This document shows, one piece after another, positions 6,306 through 7,017 of a stretch of DNA of 7,017 nt. The position numbers and the translations under genes are program-made. Each line of letters begins with the position of its first letter. Within the stretch, counting starts at the first letter, position 1. A model generated the notes under the pieces. The model saw only the letters and a program-made list of their open reading frames with translations. It had not been told where the DNA came from and searched no databases. The DNA is from CAWJHE01 sp964614855 (GTDB lineage: Bacteria; Chloroflexota; Anaerolineae; Anaerolineales; UBA4823), in contig CAZTMX010000148.1 in assembly GCA_964614855.1 (NCBI GenBank), forward strand, positions 1 to 7,017, written 5' to 3'.

Positions 6306-7017
6306 TATGCTTCACCTTTTTCGGACAAACCTTCAGCTTCCAAAACAGCGGAGGCCGCTCCAGCACCGTCTGCTGCAGCCAGGTCTTCCTGAACAGGTTT
6401 TGCTGTCAACGCTGCTGCATCGTTTATCGCAGGCAGGTACAGGCGCTCTACGTATTCTTCCACCATACGCCGCATACTGAACTGCGGTCCCAGCGTACGG
6501 ATCGACTCCTTCATACGGGCAATCCATTCGCCAGGCAGGCTGTCGGAGGTGCGCAGCTTGTAATACAGGGGGACGATCTCGTTTTCCAGCACATCATACA
6601 GGCTTTCTGCATCTGCAGCATCCTGGATCTCCGGAGTATCGTAGTCTGCGTCCTTGCCGATCGCCCAACCGTTGCGCCCGTTGTATCCTTCGCGCCACCA
6701 GCCGTCCAACACCGAGAAGTTGAGCACACCGTTGATGGCTGCTTTTTGCCCCGATGTGCCAGAAGCCTCATTCGGGCGGCGGGGTGTGTTCATCCACACA
6801 TCCACACCCTGGGTGAGCAGGCGTCCCAGGTTCATATCGTATTCTTCCAAAAACACCAACCGCCCGCCGCTCTCGTGGCGTTTGACCGTGCGGTAAACTT
6901 CCTGGATCAGCAGTTTGCCGCCTTCGTGATCGGGGTGGGATTTGCCAGCAAAGATGATCTGCACAGGCATTTCTGCATTGTTGATAATCTTCAGCAGCCG
7001 GTTGAGGTCGCTCAAGA
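6305..7017 (-). CDS. glgP: Alpha-glucan phosphorylase, C-terminal part (5' end outside window)
   Basis: At least 237 residues of the C-terminal, PLP-binding domain of a glycogen/maltodextrin phosphorylase, the enzyme that releases glucose-1-phosphate from alpha-1,4-glucans. Visible landmarks: IFAGKSHPDHEGGK (sugar-phosphate/PLP-domain start), FLEEYDMNLGRLL, GVDVWMNTPRRPNEASGTSGQK and GVLNFSVLDGWWREGY. The Lys of SGTSGQK (codon 6743-6745) is the expected PLP Schiff-base lysine. The wording EASGTSGQKAAINGVLNFS, rather than the EASGTGNMKF of classical glycogen phosphorylases, points to the short alpha-glucan phosphorylase subfamily found in many bacteria and archaea. The frame is open to the window edge, so the TTG near 7015 is not a credible start. 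After the conserved core, the protein ends in an Ala/Glu-rich tail of about 35 residues. Its TAA overlaps the next gene's ATG. Confidence 0.93.
   Translation of the reverse strand, partial: LSDLNRLLKIINNAEMPVQIIFAGKSHPDHEGGKLLIQEVYRTVKRHESGGRLVFLEEYDMNLGRLLTQGVDVWMNTPRRPNEASGTSGQKAAINGVLNFSVLDGWWREGYNGRNGWAIGKDADYDTPEIQDAADAESLYDVLENEIVPLYYKLRTSDSLPGEWIARMKESIRTLGPQFSMRRMVEEYVERLYLPAINDAAALTAKPVQEDLAAADGAGAASAVLEAEGLSEKGEA
6313..6317 (-). promoter_or_regulatory. Ribosome binding site of the first UPF0316 gene
   Basis: AGGTG lies inside the last codons of glgP, 7 nt before the ATG at 6305. With the TAATG stop-start overlap it supports coupled translation from the glgP message. Confidence 0.6.

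Overview
All genes in this window lie on the minus strand, so the functional order runs from high to low coordinates: glgP (3' part) -> two UPF0316 membrane proteins in tandem -> a 192-bp AT-rich spacer -> cydA -> cydB -> a cydD-cydC gene fusion that runs off the left edge. I see no RNA genes, CRISPR arrays, insertion sequences or phage genes. No stretch longer than 192 bp lacks a gene.

Left two-thirds (1-5001): a cytochrome bd quinol oxidase locus. cydA encodes a short-Q-loop subunit I with all the usual haem and quinol-site residues visible. cydB encodes subunit II and starts 11 bp after cydA behind a strong Shine-Dalgarno. After a 91-bp spacer holding a strong hairpin comes one uninterrupted frame of at least 823 codons. 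It reads as a complete CydD half (membrane domain plus ATPase), a linker, and the start of CydC, making a single-chain CydDC ABC transporter. The locus therefore carries both the oxidase and the transporter needed to assemble it, which suggests respiration at low oxygen or oxygen scavenging.

Right third (5194-7017): the C-terminal third or so of an alpha-glucan (glycogen/maltodextrin) phosphorylase, whose stop codon overlaps the start of the first of two related UPF0316 (DUF5698/DUF2179) membrane proteins. These three probably form one transcript. The spacer before cydA holds a three-copy 14-bp tandem repeat, a GTTC/GAAC palindrome and an AT-rich presumed promoter region, and is the most likely place where cyd expression is controlled.

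Organism: moderately GC-rich DNA, a fused cydDC, a short-Q-loop cydA, a short-type glucan phosphorylase and UPF0316 proteins together suggest a free-living bacterium outside the Proteobacteria. A Chloroflexota (Anaerolineae-like) origin is my best guess, but it is an inference with low confidence. Most of the window is recognisable bacterial metabolism. The less ordinary elements are the fusion, the tandem UPF0316 pair and the structured spacers.
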